In this document: positions 36,391 through 47,230 of the stretch, one piece after another | Layout of the letters: each line of letters opens with the position of its first letter | Numbering within the stretch: position 1 is the stretch's first letter | Assembly: GCA_014871385.1 (NCBI GenBank) | Contig: CM026428.1 | Span: 16,918,830-16,982,829, forward strand | Direction of reading: 5' to 3' | DNA length: 64,000 nucleotides | From: Ceratodon purpureus | Lineage: Eukaryota; Streptophyta; Bryopsida; Pseudoditrichales; Ditrichaceae | The notes under the pieces: model-generated | What the model was told of the DNA's origin: nothing | Databases searched by the model: none | Seen by the model: the letters and a program-made list of their open reading frames with translations, nothing else | Made by a program: the position numbers and the translations under genes

Positions 36391-37997
36391 AGACATCTAG
36401 ATGTCTCGGAAGATGTCGACACAGACATCTGTCGAGACATGGTGACGTTCATTCATCCATTTTTTGTTCATTGGTGGAAACATTCATCCATAAAGACCTT
36501 AGATTAGAGCTATGAGCCTTGATAAGGTTAGGATGAGCCGCTACTTAGACGGCTTCTTATCTTGTATTTGAGAGCTTGTTTTCAAGCTTTTTGGAAGCCC
36601 TCTCAACCTATGTTGATTTTGTCTCTCTTCCTCCTTCACTTGTAATGATTAGTTGTTAGGAGAAGGAAGGTCGTGGGCCTCCTCCTCATTCCTCTTGATC
36701 TTCTTTTCCATCCTATTACTACTTGTATTGGGCTTCATTAGTTAGATGGTGTTTTCTTCCTACTCCTTGGAATGTCTTCCGTTGTTTAACCCATCAATCC
36801 TTCCTTTCTTCTCTAAGTAGTGTGAGATTTGAGACAATGGTATATCTCTTGTAGGCTTTCCAATGGTAGTAAGCACGTCCAATTCCGAGTTATAGGAAGT
36901 GAGGTATTGCCTCCCGAAGTTGCGGTTGTCAAAGGAGTGCGGCCAGAGGAAGGGTCTCGATTTTTAGCAAACAGTCAAAGGATTTTGATCCTATGCTCTT
37001 GAGATTATGAGGGTTGATGCACAATCAACTTAGATTTCCAAAAAGCAAAGGCACGCCTCAATACAAGCTAGGATGGAGAGATGACGACCTAAAAACTATA
37101 AAGTACTTCAATAAAATCCAGAGAGGGGGGGGGGTGTTCTCCTAATTTCATGTCTTGTTCTCTATCTTCTTCTTGTCTCCTTTCCTCCCTTGTCCCTTTC
37201 TACATGTAATCTTGTTCCCTTAACTTCTTTGTAATCAAATGCCACCTTTATGGCTACAAAAACACCCTTCTACTCATCATGTCAGCTAAACCCTGTTTTT
37301 GAAGATGTCAGCACAATCGCGCATACGCTAACACAAACATAAGCCCCGACATCTATAATAACATCTTCAACAAAACTACAGACAAAGACTTGTCATTCTG
37401 GATGTTAACAATGACGTATACATTGACATGGCCATATCAATCATGGCAAATTCTGTGGCATGGGGATGTCCACTAAACCAAATAACGAACACAGTTCACG
37501 TTCGCACAAACATCGGCGTGGACATCACGGTGTCACAGCCGGACGTATCAAAAACCACGGTGATGTCCCGGGTGATGTCAATAGTAACGCACTTCCGATT
37601 CAAAAATCACCAAAAATTGTGCTTACATGGCATATCACGTCACTCATTCGTGGCTGGTACGTCAGATTTTCGCGCTGCCACGTCAAAAAATGGCGGGTCC
37701 ACGTGGTCCACCACATCACCTCTAGCAGCAATGACATCCTTACCTATGTGGCACTGCCCGGAAAAAACTCCGTCCATGTGTTGTCGACGTGGCATCCACG
37801 TTGCATACTTCTCTGGGCCCCCAAAATCACTGTGAGATGCGCGTGCTACGAAGATGTCGGCATGTTTTTTAGGATCTTTGCATTTGTGTTTGCTGCGTTT
37901 TAGATGTTCTCATGTCTGCACGACATTCTTTTCAACGTCCACTTGTTTTTTTAGACATTATTGAAGATGTCATAAAAAACACGGGTTTCTTATAGTG
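36391..37997. mobile_element. CACTA-like element, right end clear, left end not found
   Basis: The right end reads GGGTTTCTTATAGTG and stops at 37997; its reverse complement CACTATAAGAAACCCGTG is a CACTA terminus of the same family as the element at 56234-59068. The interior is dense in GATGTC/GACATC and ACGTGG/CCACGT motifs, for example around 36391-36447 and 37420-37800, as in that element. A matching left terminus preceded by TCC was not found, so the 5' limit is set only by the motif cluster. Long frames at 37428-37903 are open in two registers and look like repeat artefacts. Confidence 0.6.
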
Positions 37998-38108
37998 TCC
38001 CCTTGGTGTGGGTATGCGGCCTATAGGAGTCGGGTGTGGGCATGTGAGCTGACTTTTTTTGAGAAAAGTCCTTTTCAGCAAAAACAGTGTAAATAGGACC
38101 AAGTTACC

Positions 38109-39467
38109 ATGTCAATTTGAAATCCATGTAGATAGTGGCTGTAGAAATCTGGTTGAGAGTCAAATGGACAATAGTGTAGAATTCAGGGGACATGACCCTA
38201 CCTAGAGACACGACTTGTCAAATTGACTCTACGTACAGGCACACCCTTTAGAAATTAAGGCATAACTAGGAATTAAGGAAGAAGAAAGAATTACTTCACC
38301 ACACCACACAACACTGTGTGAGTGATAGTCACATTATGTAAAAAAATATAAAAATAGAATTCCATTGTCTAATTGATTGTCAACTTGACTCTGAGTAGCT
38401 CACTGTATAATTGAATCACAATGCTCTTTGTCAATTTGAACTATAACTTTGATGCACAGTGTATTACTCTGTAGAATTAGAGAATCAGAATGGAAAACTG
38501 GAGCAGATTGGCTACTGTCTAATTGACAATTGAATTCATATTACTTGCTGCATAATGTCTAGTTGTCATTGGTCAAATGGACAAGATGGTGGTTCAGTAT
38601 GCATCCATATGCATGCATACATTGTCAACTTGACTTGCATGAACCATGTCTAATTGACTCAGTGGAGAGTTGGTGAGAGTTACAGTGAATGTGGTGACTC
38701 ACACTGGATACTGTCTAATTGAAATGGATACTGTCTATTTGAAATCAAAGATATTGATGGAGCGAAGTGAACAGTGGGTGAGATTGTCTATTTGAACTCA
38801 GAACGAAGGAAGAGTTACTGAGTGTATAGCAAATAGAAATTATGAGAAATAAACACAACAGTTTGTCCAATTGACAATTGCATTGTTGTGAATTATGGAG
38901 AATGAGAGTTCCATGTGAGTACTGGAACAGTGAAGTGAGTATTACTTGATAGTCTTTTAAATTAGATTGGCCATCTGAAATAGAAGACTGAGAATGACTT
39001 AGAATTTATGGAAGCCAGATTGAGTACATTGATGGATAAAAGTGGCATTAATTATTAAGGAGTGATCAGCCTTAGTGATTATTAGTTCTCATTATAATAA
39101 AACTTGAATGTATTCAATTAAGCAATAGTGCAGTCATTGTAATTGAGTAATACAATTGAGAAGCATAGTTGTGATGAATGGTAGAGTTGGAGTATAATTG
39201 AATGTGAATGAGTAGACAGTGATTACATGTCTATTTGAAATGCGATGGATGGGAGGAAAAAGATGAAGATAAGCAAGGAGTTGCTTGAGATAAGTTGATC
39301 TATCATAACATATCCCAAAGCATCATTCATAGGCATAAATAGGTTGAACACTAGATTCTAACCTAGTAATGAATGAACTTGCATATGCATAATAAATGCA
39401 TTGTCTAATTGAACTTGGAAGGGAGTGATGGCAATAAACCGAGAGATGGTACTTGTCAAATTGAACT
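38109..39467 (+). repeat. one-directional array of a TGTCWAWTTGA motif
   Basis: About 15 copies of TGTC(T/A)A(A/T)TTGA, often extended by AAT or ACT, occur in the + orientation at irregular spacing, for example near 38109, 38217, 38366, 38429, 38517, 38647, 38712, 38732, 38785, 38864, 39229, 39401 and 39454, with variants in between such as TGTCAACTTGACT (38378, 38622). Only the pair at 38706-38745 is close to a tandem duplication (20-base period). Function unknown. Confidence 0.7.
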
Positions 39468-40330
39468 CCCATTACCCTTGAACCAATTGAGAGTATGGAT
39501 TACTTGGGTGTTATGTGACTTGGGGTAATTAAGACATTAGAGTTATAAAGAGATTCTTTTAAGGAAATACTTTGCATTCTATAAATTCTTTACTTACTAC
39601 AGTGACCTTTAGTTACGTTAAAAGCTAAACGAAAAGACCTATTCCCATGACTTACCACTATTTGTAAATTTCACCAATTACAGGGCACATGACCATGTAT
39701 GCATACACTCCACGTGGTCCCTCAACCTAGAATCCATCGCATGGAGATGGACCTTCTTAGCCACGTTAAGAGCCACTCGCCACACTCATTTTTCAATCAT
39801 GGTCCATGTCACACCCTTGATTACTCACTTTTTTGATATTCTACACATAATTAGTGGCATCCGATATTTCTAGATAACACCCACCATTACGAGCACCAAA
39901 ATGGGCCACTTTACGAGCTTCCTTTCAAAAAAATGTAGGAAATTATAGACTGCTCCAAAAAATTATTGTTATAAGGGATGGCCTTGTAGGAACTTTGCAA
40001 GGCTCCTAAAATTAACAAACTATTTGTCAGGCACTTTGGACTATCAAAATCTGAAATTCAGTCGGGAATACAACCCACTACCTAAGAGTCCAACATTTAT
40101 TGTCTCTGTCCTCTGAGGCAGAGACTATGTGGAGACTTCCCCCATCAACTCGAACCAAAAGTCCAATGACCTATCTAGAATTGTTTTCACACTTTGAAAC
40201 ACGATAGAGTATTTTGGAACCGTTTTCACACTTTTCGACCTTTGCGGGGTGTGCGCGAATGTGGCCCTGACAGGTGGCAGCGCAAGAATCTGCATGCAGT
40301 TCGATGAAGGGCCGTGGATAAGGTTGCCGG
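39468..40330. other. gene-free region
   Basis: AT-rich intergenic DNA. I see no gene, element end or tandem repeat in it. Confidence 0.4.
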
Positions 40331-40498
40331 TGCTTGGGTTGTTTGTCGATGGTGGCAAGCAGTGTAGTCGCCGTTTTGCACAAGGGAGGAGCGAAGGGAT
40401 GGAGCGATGGCCGCGGACCAGAGGCCCAACGCGCATGGCGAGTGAGGACGCTGCCACTGCTGCTCTCCCGTGCCTCCTCGTCTTCCCCAACCGCTTCT

Positions 40499-40573
40499 CT
40501 CGTGGAAGAATTTGCTCGCTTGGAGCGTCGCATCTTCCCCAAACATGAGTCTCTCTCGTCGTCCTTCGCCCAG
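40499..40573 (+). pseudogene. possible exon of a GNAT-type acetyltransferase
   Basis: LVEEFARLERRIFPKHESLS followed by SSFAQ ends at a CAG/GT border. The ERRIFPKHES pattern resembles the N terminus of plant GNAT acetyltransferases, in which a LEKRIFPKHESLA-like phrase precedes the catalytic fold. No downstream GNAT exon (acetyl-CoA loop RxxGxG/A) was found before the START-like exons. It may be the first exon of a chimera, a fragment, or chance. Confidence 0.25.
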
Positions 40574-40894
40574 GTTCGCCGCTCTCTCTTCTCCGCTAGT
40601 GTAGTCTCTCGAATTCCATATCCAGTGCGGAGGTTTCTTTAAACATGATTACAATATTAGTTCTTAAGTGATATCCAGTATCAGACTCGGGAGTGGCTAC
40701 AGAATTTTGGACAGTGATGATGAGTAAGTTTTGTTCACTGGGATTTGATCTTTTGGTGTTGATGTCTCTTCTAAGTGAACTTGATAACACGAGGTCTTCT
40801 GCATAAATTGTTTATTTTGACGCAATCTTTTTGAAAATCGTGAATAGAAACAATTTTATCGGACTTGTAACTTGGCATTATTTCAATAAATACA

Positions 40895-42262
40895 GGTTTG
40901 ATATCAACGGTCCTTGGAAAGACTCACGAGCCCCCTCAAGGGGAATTGGAGGCATTGGAAAACTTATAACGATAGAAGAGGTACATCCTGAAAGAGATGA
41001 ACAAATGCTCCAATTGAACACGAGATTTTTGTTTGCGCTTATTTGTTGCCAATTCTTTCGGACAAAATGGGGCTGAGAAGATGCAAAGTGGTTGTGGTTT
41101 TTACGCATTTTTGAGTATCAGCGTGTGTATTCCATGAATAGTTGAGCCTTTGTGAATCAACTTGTGTTTCAACTGAGTAGGTCCTGAAGCACTTCTAAGA
41201 CGACCATCCATGGTAACACAAGATCCTGATTCAGAGGGCTTGTTTAATTATCGTGAGGGAGACACATTTGAAGCAGCAGATTGGAGGTGTTTCTACACCG
41301 TTAATGGTGAGTGACGATTCATCCCCGTAGTCCTTAATAGACTACGCTGCTGCTAAATGATCTTCGAGACCGCCTAGAATCAAAATTTGTGAGTTCAAAC
41401 TAGTAAGCAAGCATGGGGTATCTCATTCTTACGGTGAATGTTAGTATGTCCTAGCACAGCATATCGCTCGGACCCAGAAATACTCTCTTGAAGAGGATAT
41501 TTGAGGATATCTACAACTTAGCACTATGTCTTGAATTCTTTCTATTTTCTTTATTATCCGTTAACGTTTTTCTGACTCACGCGCTCTTGATTTGCTTATC
41601 ATACACGTCTTCGGATCTTTGAAGATATCGCAGCATCAAAGGTACCAAAACTTTGCTTAAGAATCTGAAAAAATCATTCAACATTATTGATGAATTATGG
41701 TCATTGTTCTGTTCTATCAATTTAAGCTGCAGATGAGGTAAAAGACGAGCTGACCTGTTTTCTGGTTTGGATATGTACAGACAGAGAAAAGTACCATAAT
41801 GAAGACTGTTGGAGTTGTTGACGCTGCACCGGAGATTATCTTTGAGTTCATCATGAGCTTGGACACGTCTGTTCGATTTCAGTAAGTATATCGTGGCACA
41901 ACTTTGAACTCTGTTTCTCCACATCTTAAATGGCTTCAAAAGCTTGGAATTAGGATTGATGAAATATCTCATAGACCCTAACATTGTTTTGGACATTGGA
42001 CTTGTTTTAGATGGGATAGTTTGATTGGTGATTTGCAGCTTTGATGGACACACTGACATTGTGTACGGTTCGTTTGATTCCAAATATTTCAAGAGGTAAG
42101 AAGATTTTTAATTTTCTTTTGGATTTTTTTCATTTTCTGCTTGAGGATTAAATAGTACGATTTATCTAAGAAGCGGTTGCTTCATCCAGGTTTCAAAAGA
42201 AATCGGACTTTCTGTTTTCACGATATTGGCAAATGAATTTTGATTCAGAACATGGAATATGA
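40895..42262 (+). pseudogene. incomplete START-domain gene related to EDR2
   Basis: Candidate exons: 40895-40980 (FDINGPWKDSRAPSRGIGGI, uncertain), about 41179-41308 (ending ADWRCFYTVNG), 41607-41641 (LRIFEDIAASK), 41781-41881 (MKTVGVVDAAPEIIFEFIMS), 42039-42095 (FDGHTDIVYGSFDSKYFK) and 42190-42262 (SDFLFSRYWQ, then a stop). The order matches exons 7-11 of the EDR2-like gene. The Asn-Gly border in phase 1, the LRxFE exon ending in phase 0, and the MSLD...RF exon ending in phase 2 at GTAAGT are all identical to that gene. The LRIFED exon has AC instead of AG at its 3' splice site. The frame stops at 42260-42262 and nothing that follows continues the START or DUF1336 domain. Probably a pseudogene cut by an AT-rich insertion. 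Confidence 0.65.
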
Positions 42263-42289
42263 TGCCATAGCAGAGGTGATCGATTAAAT

Positions 42290-43690
42290 ATGAGGTTCAA
42301 ACTCAATTCAATTTGTAAATTTGTTTTTTTTTTTAATAATATAAACACATATTTTGTGAGATTTATGTGCAGGTTTTTACATTTGCAAAATTATTTCATC
42401 TACAATCTTCCCTCTACAATTCTTCATCCGCAGTCTTTCACATGCAGTCTTTCATCCACAATTTCCCATCCAAAGTTTTGCTTAAACAGCCTTGCTTAAA
42501 CAGCCTTGCTTAAACAGTCTTGCTTAAACAGTCTTGCTTAAACAGTCTTGCTTAAACAATCTTGCTTAAACAATCTTGCTTAAACAGTCTTGCTTAAACA
42601 AAGATATTTCCCTTTATTCAAACAATTATGCTTGAACAATTTTACTTGATCAGTCTTACTCAAACAATTTTACTTATTCAATCTTGCTCAAACAATTTTG
42701 CTACAATGCCCTCGATTACATGATTTTGGCTAAATGCTTTTGATTAAATGATTTTGTTTCAATCTCCTGGCTTTGAAAGGTTGGTTTAGTCAGATTTGTT
42801 CATATAGTTTTATAAAATATTTTTGATTCAATATTTGTAAAAATATCATACCTCCAAATTTTCATTTATTGTGTATTTTTTTTTGGAAAACTTTTGGATA
42901 TCTAATAATTAAATGCTTTAAAGTTTTAAAACTTATGGTTATAAAAAATTAAGAGGTTTTTATTTTCAGTTCAAATAATATATACAAAATTTTAGTGGAT
43001 ATTATTTTAGTTAGTATTGGATATGTAAATTCTATTGATTTGAATAAAAATATTGACATACAATATTATTATCAAAAAATTATTGATGAAAAATGAAATA
43101 GAAAATATCATCATTATTAAAACTCATATCCATAGAATAAAGAAGGTAACAAAGAACATTTAGCATTTATAAAAATTATTTTACATATATTTATATATAA
43201 TGAACAAAATAATTATTCTACTCAAACTTATATATTTCATATGACAATAAAGAATTATTTTTTGGATGGGCTTTACAATATTTCAATGATTCATCATTGC
43301 CTTGCATGGTAATTTTAATGCTAAAACCATAAAAAGGATAAATTTCAATGTTAAAATGTGATTGTTTTATTGTCAGTACATTTTTCTAAAAACTAAGTAA
43401 TTTTTTTTTTCTTAAAATATTGAATGATCATGTTTTGATGTGGGTACTTGAGGTAATCCAATAGAATCTGAAAGTATAATTTTACAAGACTATAAACATA
43501 AAAATTCAGCATATTTTCAACAATAGTTTAAAATTATTTTATCCAAGTTTTTCATTTATTTACTAAATGTGATTTGCTCCTAAAATTTTCATCTAGTTTT
43601 TAACTAAACCATAGCCTATTGCATTTACTAATGATTAAGTTAATTAAATGCATATACTTTAGTAAAACATCATTACTGAGGACAGAGCCT
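42290..43690. other. AT-rich gene-free insert-like block
   Basis: Very AT-rich, with no gene. It begins right where the START-like frame fails. Apart from the 14-bp array, phrases such as CATCCACAATTT and CATCCAAAG (about 42395-42475) recall the motifs at 4.8 and 10.5 kb. Confidence 0.45.
42481..42600 (+). repeat. 14-bp tandem repeat
   Basis: CTTAAACAGYCTTG repeats about 8.6 times without spacing change, with C/T and G/A variants. Degenerate copies continue on both sides to about 42420 and 42705. Confidence 0.9.
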
Positions 43691-43814
43691 CACGGTTCCA
43701 CCGTTCTTGTTTATTCAGCAGACGGGAGGTGTGGCTGGTGGTGGCCTTTGGAGGCTGCGAGTTGCTACCAGCGTTTATTTTACTGGCGATAATTCGCCAT
43801 TACCCGACCCCTCT

Positions 43815-43864
43815 CAGGTGCAGGCGAATACCCTGGCGGGGATGAACCAGGGTATCTGCACCTG
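43815..43864. repeat. strong hairpin upstream of the hAT-like ORF
   Basis: CAGGTGCAG...ATACCCTGG (43815-43836) is complementary to CCAGGGTATCTGCACCTG (43847-43864) with a 10-base loop and a small bulge. It sits about 830 bases before the ORF start. It could be a remnant inverted repeat or a structured leader; no function is claimed. Confidence 0.6.
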
Positions 43865-44338
43865 GGGGGCCAAGTCGTCACGTCGGAGGGGACTCTTGGA
43901 GACACTTAAGTGCCCAGGCACTCGACATCGTGGGCCGCCACTGCGATCCCCCAATGTCACTTCGCGCCGGATTCTCATCTCCCCCACTCCCCATGTCGCC
44001 TCATCTCTCCCAATTATATTCAGATGGAGCCAAGTTTCCCCTGCATTCTCGGATCTTCGGGCCTGCATTTTGCTCGTTGCTCCTCGTTTAGCTTCGCCAT
44101 CTCCGACTTGGGCATTGCTGCTCGGCGCCACCTGTATGTTAGACTTAGAATTATAGTTTCCGCAGGCTTTTGCAGTGGGTGTTTGCTGAATTGGGAGCGG
44201 AGGAAGCGATTTAGCAAGGCAGTTGTTGAGTATATGAGAGCGCAGCATGGAGGGAGTTCCTCACCTTCCTCTTGGGATTCTGGGTTTTCTGGTGATTTGT
44301 AATTGGGTTTTGCATGCGCTCTCTTCCTTGTATCGTGC

Positions 44339-44615
44339 GGGCTGGGAGTTCGTTCTGGGGATCGGATTCGGTGTTGGACTGTGCGAGCTGGGTGTTGGTT
44401 CTGGGGATCGTTTTTGGTGTTGGACTCTTGGGGCTGCGAGGTGGTTCTCGGGATAGGTTTCGGGGTTGGAGTTTGGGGGCTGGGAGTTGGGTCTCGGGAT
44501 CGGTCTAAGTGTTGTACATTGGGGGCTGGGAGTTGGGTCTCGGAATCAGTTTCGGTGCTGGACTTTGGGGGCTGGGAGTTGGTTCTGGGGATCGGTTTCG
44601 CTGCTGTATGCTGCG
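44339..44615 (+). repeat. 45/46-bp minisatellite, six units
   Basis: Six units containing GGGCTGGGAGTTGG, CTCGGGATCGG and TGTTGGACT follow one another at a 45- or 46-base period, ending about 75 bases before the start codon of the 812-codon ORF. The G-rich strand is the + strand. A position in the promoter or leader is likely. Confidence 0.85.
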
Positions 44616-44689
44616 ACCTGAGAGTTGGGGACGGGGATTGTTTGAGCAATTTATTTGCTGGTTAATGCGAGTTCATTTGTTCGTTTAAC

Positions 44690-47128
44690 ATGGCGCCGAA
44701 GGTTCAGAAGATACAGGCCCCCCTCCGTAAATTTCTTTACGGGGGGCGCGCCCCACCTGAGGCTACAGAGACTGATGCACCGTTTAATTTTGCGCAGGTG
44801 AAGGAGGAGCTCGGTTTGGCAGAGCCGCAGGTGGACTCCGACTGCAATGTGGATGAGGAACGGTCTACTCCGAGGAAACCAAGACTGCCAGATTGCGTGG
44901 TGGTGGGCGAATTGACTGTGATGGAGGCTGAGGCGAGAAGAAAGAGACGGAAGAACTATGATGCAGCGAGACATTTTCAAGACTCTTGGGCCGCGAAACT
45001 CCCTTGGGCGGAGAGTGTCGTGGGCGTGTGTGGGACAATCACTCAGGTCAGATGCAAAATCTGCACAGACATAGAGGGTCGGCAGAAACTCTTGGTGCCC
45101 AAGATTGATGGACTCTTCAAGCACGCAGGTCGCAGACGTGCGATGGTGGACATGGGCAAAATCAAGCGAGGTGAGTACTACTACTTGGGTCAGAATCAGC
45201 ACATAAAAAACGAAAGAATTTGGTTCGCTAAAGGAGGGCAGACAGTCATCACTAAGGTCCTCGCTGGAGTCACAAAGGAGAGACGTCGGAAGGGTGTTCA
45301 AATGAAATGCTGTTTGCATGTATTGATGCATGGGAGGCCAATGGGCGAATATTCCGCCATGCAAAATCTGCTTGCTTCCCTGAGTGTACCAGACATACCG
45401 CGTAAGCACTGGAGTCAAGGGGCGGGGTGGGAGTTTGCAATCGCGATGGCTCAGGTCTGTTCCGATAAGTTGAAGAGGGGGGTTGCTGATGCTTTGTACA
45501 TCTCTGCCTCGGCAGATGAGGTCACTTCTGTAGACAACCAACAGTGGCTCTCGGTTCACGTGTATTACTCAGTCAATTACTCTCGTGAGTCCCACTTGAT
45601 CTGCATTCGCAGGGTTGATTGTGACGCCAATGCAGCCAATCTCACAGAGATGATTCTGGACCAGCTCGGGTGGCATGGGGGGATCTCGGGAATCGAATTG
45701 GCACAGAAACTGATCTGCTTTGGGGCAGATGGTGCCGCTGTATTCCAAGGCAGTCGCAGTGGTGTGATTTCGAGACTACAATCTACCTACTCACCTTATG
45801 TTATCGGAGTACATGATTTTGCTCACAGAACTAATCTTGCGGTGGAGGCTCTCTCAGGATTACCATTTGTTCAGAAACTTGAGAGGCTGTGCAAGAACTT
45901 GCACCTCTATTTCGCAGGATCCCCCAAGCGCCATTTGGCGTTGCTCAAACTTGCTGAGATTGTGGAGACAGAGGGGCTGAATATTTTAAGACAAGTGCAG
46001 ACCCGTTGGATCTCACTTCTGGAGCCCCTCAAACGGATTCAAGGCGAGTACAAGGCCCTAATTGCAAAATTTGGAGAGGACGCTCCTAAGGAGCATGCTG
46101 CGAAGGCTAATTTGTCACGTCTCCTTGATGTGACAACTCTGTTCGCCCTCCCCTGTATCCTCCCGTTGCTAGAGTCTATCCAGTCCTTGATCAAATTTGC
46201 GCAGAGTCGTCACGTATTTGTTTCTGATTTTATTGCCGCTGTGAAAATCTGCCAGCATGAAATCTTTGAGATGTATGTGGATAGTGGGACCAAATATTCG
46301 GTGGCTCATTTCGAGCTGTTTCATGACGTTGTTTCAGATCACAGTCACACCATTCAGCAGGAATGGGTGACTGATCTCAACGATGGAAACGAGACGCTGG
46401 CTTTTCGTGTCAATGACCATACACATGCGGCACATTATGTGGACCCTGTCTCAGGTCTTTCTTGCCCTGTATCTCGGAGTGACTTCGATGCAATTCTCAT
46501 TTCGGTGAAGGGCCAGTGTACCGCAGCCGCGGAGATGTTGATTTCTCAGTTGGAGAGGCGTTTTCCCGATTCTGAGATTATGGAGGCTCTGGGAATAATT
46601 TTCCCCCAGTACTGGTTACAGGACAAGTGCGACGACCTCTTTCCTCGTCACTTGGAGGTTATTAAATCGTGGTTTTGTACCATGCGCTCTATGGGCAATG
46701 TTGCTGATGAGAACTTCAAGCAGGTTACCCCGCCTTTGGACTGGCACCTTCTATCGTTGCAACAATGTTTATTCAAACTGACCATGAAGGGGAACGCTAA
46801 AAAGTCCATGGAACCGCCCCACGATGTGAACCATGTTACGAGACTATGGCAACGTTTGAGCTGCAATGCCTTGCTCTCAAACAAATTGTCTGAATACATG
46901 AAGTTGGCTAACATCGCTGTGACGGCTGTGCTGGGTTCATGCGAAGATGAGCGAACGTTCTCGACACTAAGCTTTGTAAAAAGCAAGATTCGGAACCGCC
47001 TTGGAGGGAACCTCGACACTGCCATACGTCTGTTCTCACAGACCTGGTACGATCTTGAGTCGTTTCCCTACGCCGTAGCATTCGACCATTGGAGAGAAGC
47101 GAGGGAGAGGCATGGGACGGGCTTCTGA
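44690..47128 (+). CDS. intact hAT-transposase-like protein, 812 residues
   Basis: A single uninterrupted ORF. An N-terminal zinc-binding-like region has the pattern PWAESVV...QVRCKICTDIEG...LFKHAGRR (about residues 103-150). The RNase-H-like core shows an Asp in SASADEVTSV (about 270), a second Asp in ICFGADGAAVFQG (about 345), HDFAHRTNLAVEAL (about 380; the usual CxxH Cys is replaced), and QTRWISLLEPL (about 440). The C terminus is the hAT dimerisation domain: LANIAVTAVLGSCEDERTFS, then KIRNRLGGNLDTAIR (about 742-785). Similar KIAA1586/ZNF862-type hAT-derived proteins exist in other eukaryotes. Full length, GC-balanced codon use and no stops indicate a recent or preserved gene. No terminal inverted repeats or 8-bp duplication were found nearby, so domestication is possible. 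A large antisense frame (44651-45559) is a shadow. Confidence 0.85.
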   Translation: MAPKVQKIQAPLRKFLYGGRAPPEATETDAPFNFAQVKEELGLAEPQVDSDCNVDEERSTPRKPRLPDCVVVGELTVMEAEARRKRRKNYDAARHFQDSWAAKLPWAESVVGVCGTITQVRCKICTDIEGRQKLLVPKIDGLFKHAGRRRAMVDMGKIKRGEYYYLGQNQHIKNERIWFAKGGQTVITKVLAGVTKERRRKGVQMKCCLHVLMHGRPMGEYSAMQNLLASLSVPDIPRKHWSQGAGWEFAIAMAQVCSDKLKRGVADALYISASADEVTSVDNQQWLSVHVYYSVNYSRESHLICIRRVDCDANAANLTEMILDQLGWHGGISGIELAQKLICFGADGAAVFQGSRSGVISRLQSTYSPYVIGVHDFAHRTNLAVEALSGLPFVQKLERLCKNLHLYFAGSPKRHLALLKLAEIVETEGLNILRQVQTRWISLLEPLKRIQGEYKALIAKFGEDAPKEHAAKANLSRLLDVTTLFALPCILPLLESIQSLIKFAQSRHVFVSDFIAAVKICQHEIFEMYVDSGTKYSVAHFELFHDVVSDHSHTIQQEWVTDLNDGNETLAFRVNDHTHAAHYVDPVSGLSCPVSRSDFDAILISVKGQCTAAAEMLISQLERRFPDSEIMEALGIIFPQYWLQDKCDDLFPRHLEVIKSWFCTMRSMGNVADENFKQVTPPLDWHLLSLQQCLFKLTMKGNAKKSMEPPHDVNHVTRLWQRLSCNALLSNKLSEYMKLANIAVTAVLGSCEDERTFSTLSFVKSKIRNRLGGNLDTAIRLFSQTWYDLESFPYAVAFDHWREARERHGTGF

Positions 47129-47230
47129 GCGTATTGAGCTCTTCTGTCTCCATAAACTTTGCAAGCTTGTTGTGCTGAATTGTTTGGGAATTTTACCATA
47201 AATTTTACTAACTGGGTGGGGGTGGGTGGG

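Noticed and set aside
37428..37903. Two overlapping ORFs of 135 and 147 codons
   Set aside because: They lie in the motif-rich interior of a CACTA-like element and the open registers follow the GATGTC/ACGTGG repeats; no domain.
40125..40548. Three minus-strand ORFs around 40.1-40.5 kb
   Set aside because: Opposite to the GNAT-like exon and open in all three registers because of GC-rich composition; no signature.
43707..44649. Overlapping ORFs on both strands upstream of the hAT-like gene (up to 209 codons)
   Set aside because: They cross the 45/46-bp minisatellite and change register with it; no protein signature.
44651..45559. 302-codon minus-strand ORF
   Set aside because: It lies antisense to the hAT-like coding region and has no recognisable domain; it is a shadow of a GC-balanced ORF.
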